NCBI GenBank assembly: GCA_015492395.1
Contig: WGFD01000145.1
Span: forward strand, 1-6,035
Reading direction: 5' to 3'
Length of the DNA stretch: 6,035 bases
From: Deltaproteobacteria bacterium
GTDB taxonomy: Bacteria > Desulfobacterota > GWC2-55-46 > S146-70
Shown here piece by piece: positions 5,959-6,035 of this stretch (position 1 is the stretch's first letter; the number at the start of each line of letters is the position of its first letter). The notes under the pieces were generated by a model that was given only the letters and a program-made list of their open reading frames with translations, was not told where the DNA came from and made no database searches. The translations under genes were made by a program, and so were the position numbers.

Positions 5959-6035
5959 CCATGAGGCGGCCCCGAAGATCGAACAGTCCATGGCCTGCCC
6001 AGGTGTATTCAATGTCGTTTTTATCAGGACTTCCC
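5954..6035 (-). CDS. Possible 3' end of an upstream minus-strand gene (about 26 codons visible)
   Basis: One minus-strand frame is open from the window edge to TGA at 5956-5954. It reads about 26 residues ending EYTWAGHGLFDLRGRLMV, a protein-like composition. The GHGxFDL piece loosely recalls the C-terminal 'SGHG-FD' segment of TrpB2-type tryptophan synthase beta chains, but the tail differs and the match is too short to name it. If real, its stop codon lies inside the distal arm of the operator, and the gene would run in the same direction as the operon. A second minus frame and a plus frame (ATG at 5961) are also open over this short stretch, so the call is weak. Confidence 0.3.
   Translation of the reverse strand, partial: GSPDKNDIEYTWAGHGLFDLRGRLMV

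Overview
The window reads as an ordinary chromosomal stretch from a Gram-negative, double-membrane bacterium. The evidence is three exported or envelope proteins with Sec-type signal peptides and one predicted outer-membrane beta-barrel that ends in phenylalanine. Base composition is moderately GC-rich, with one AT-rich island near 5915-5958. The protein families suggest Desulfobacterota, Nitrospirota or a related lineage, but this is a guess from family flavour and not a placement.

Layout. Positions 1-685 (+) hold the 3' end of a PQQ-dependent sugar (glucose/sorbosone) dehydrogenase-like beta-propeller protein with a C-terminal beta-rich extension. Positions 686-832 are a convergent intergenic gap with two small hairpins. 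The minus strand then carries a compact four-gene operon, read right to left: a TetR-family regulator (5902-5285), an MMPL/RND (HAE3-type) inner-membrane transporter (5278-2939), a periplasmic LolA-like 'outer membrane lipoprotein-sorting' protein (2918-2127), and a predicted outer-membrane beta-barrel (2050-833). Gaps are 6, 20 and 76 bases. The 76-base gap holds a 12-codon ORF with a good Shine-Dalgarno sequence and a hairpin over the weak ribosome-binding site of the barrel gene. At the right edge (5954-6035) there may be the last codons of another minus-strand gene.

How the genes could work together (inference). The RND pump, periplasmic lipid-carrier-like protein and outer-membrane barrel cover the three envelope compartments and look like an export route for a lipid or other hydrophobic molecule. 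No classical membrane-fusion adaptor or TolC-like channel is present. The TetR protein probably senses the substrate or a related ligand and represses the operon. A near-perfect 14+14 base inverted repeat (5919-5958) is centred close to a consensus TTGACA -35 box, so a bound repressor would cover the promoter. The predicted transcription start falls at or within a few bases of the TetR ATG, so the mRNA is probably leaderless.

I found no mobile element, CRISPR array, tRNA or rRNA. The most interesting points are the operator/promoter arrangement, the leaderless regulator, the possible coupling ORF before the barrel gene, and the adaptor-less three-compartment export module of unknown substrate.
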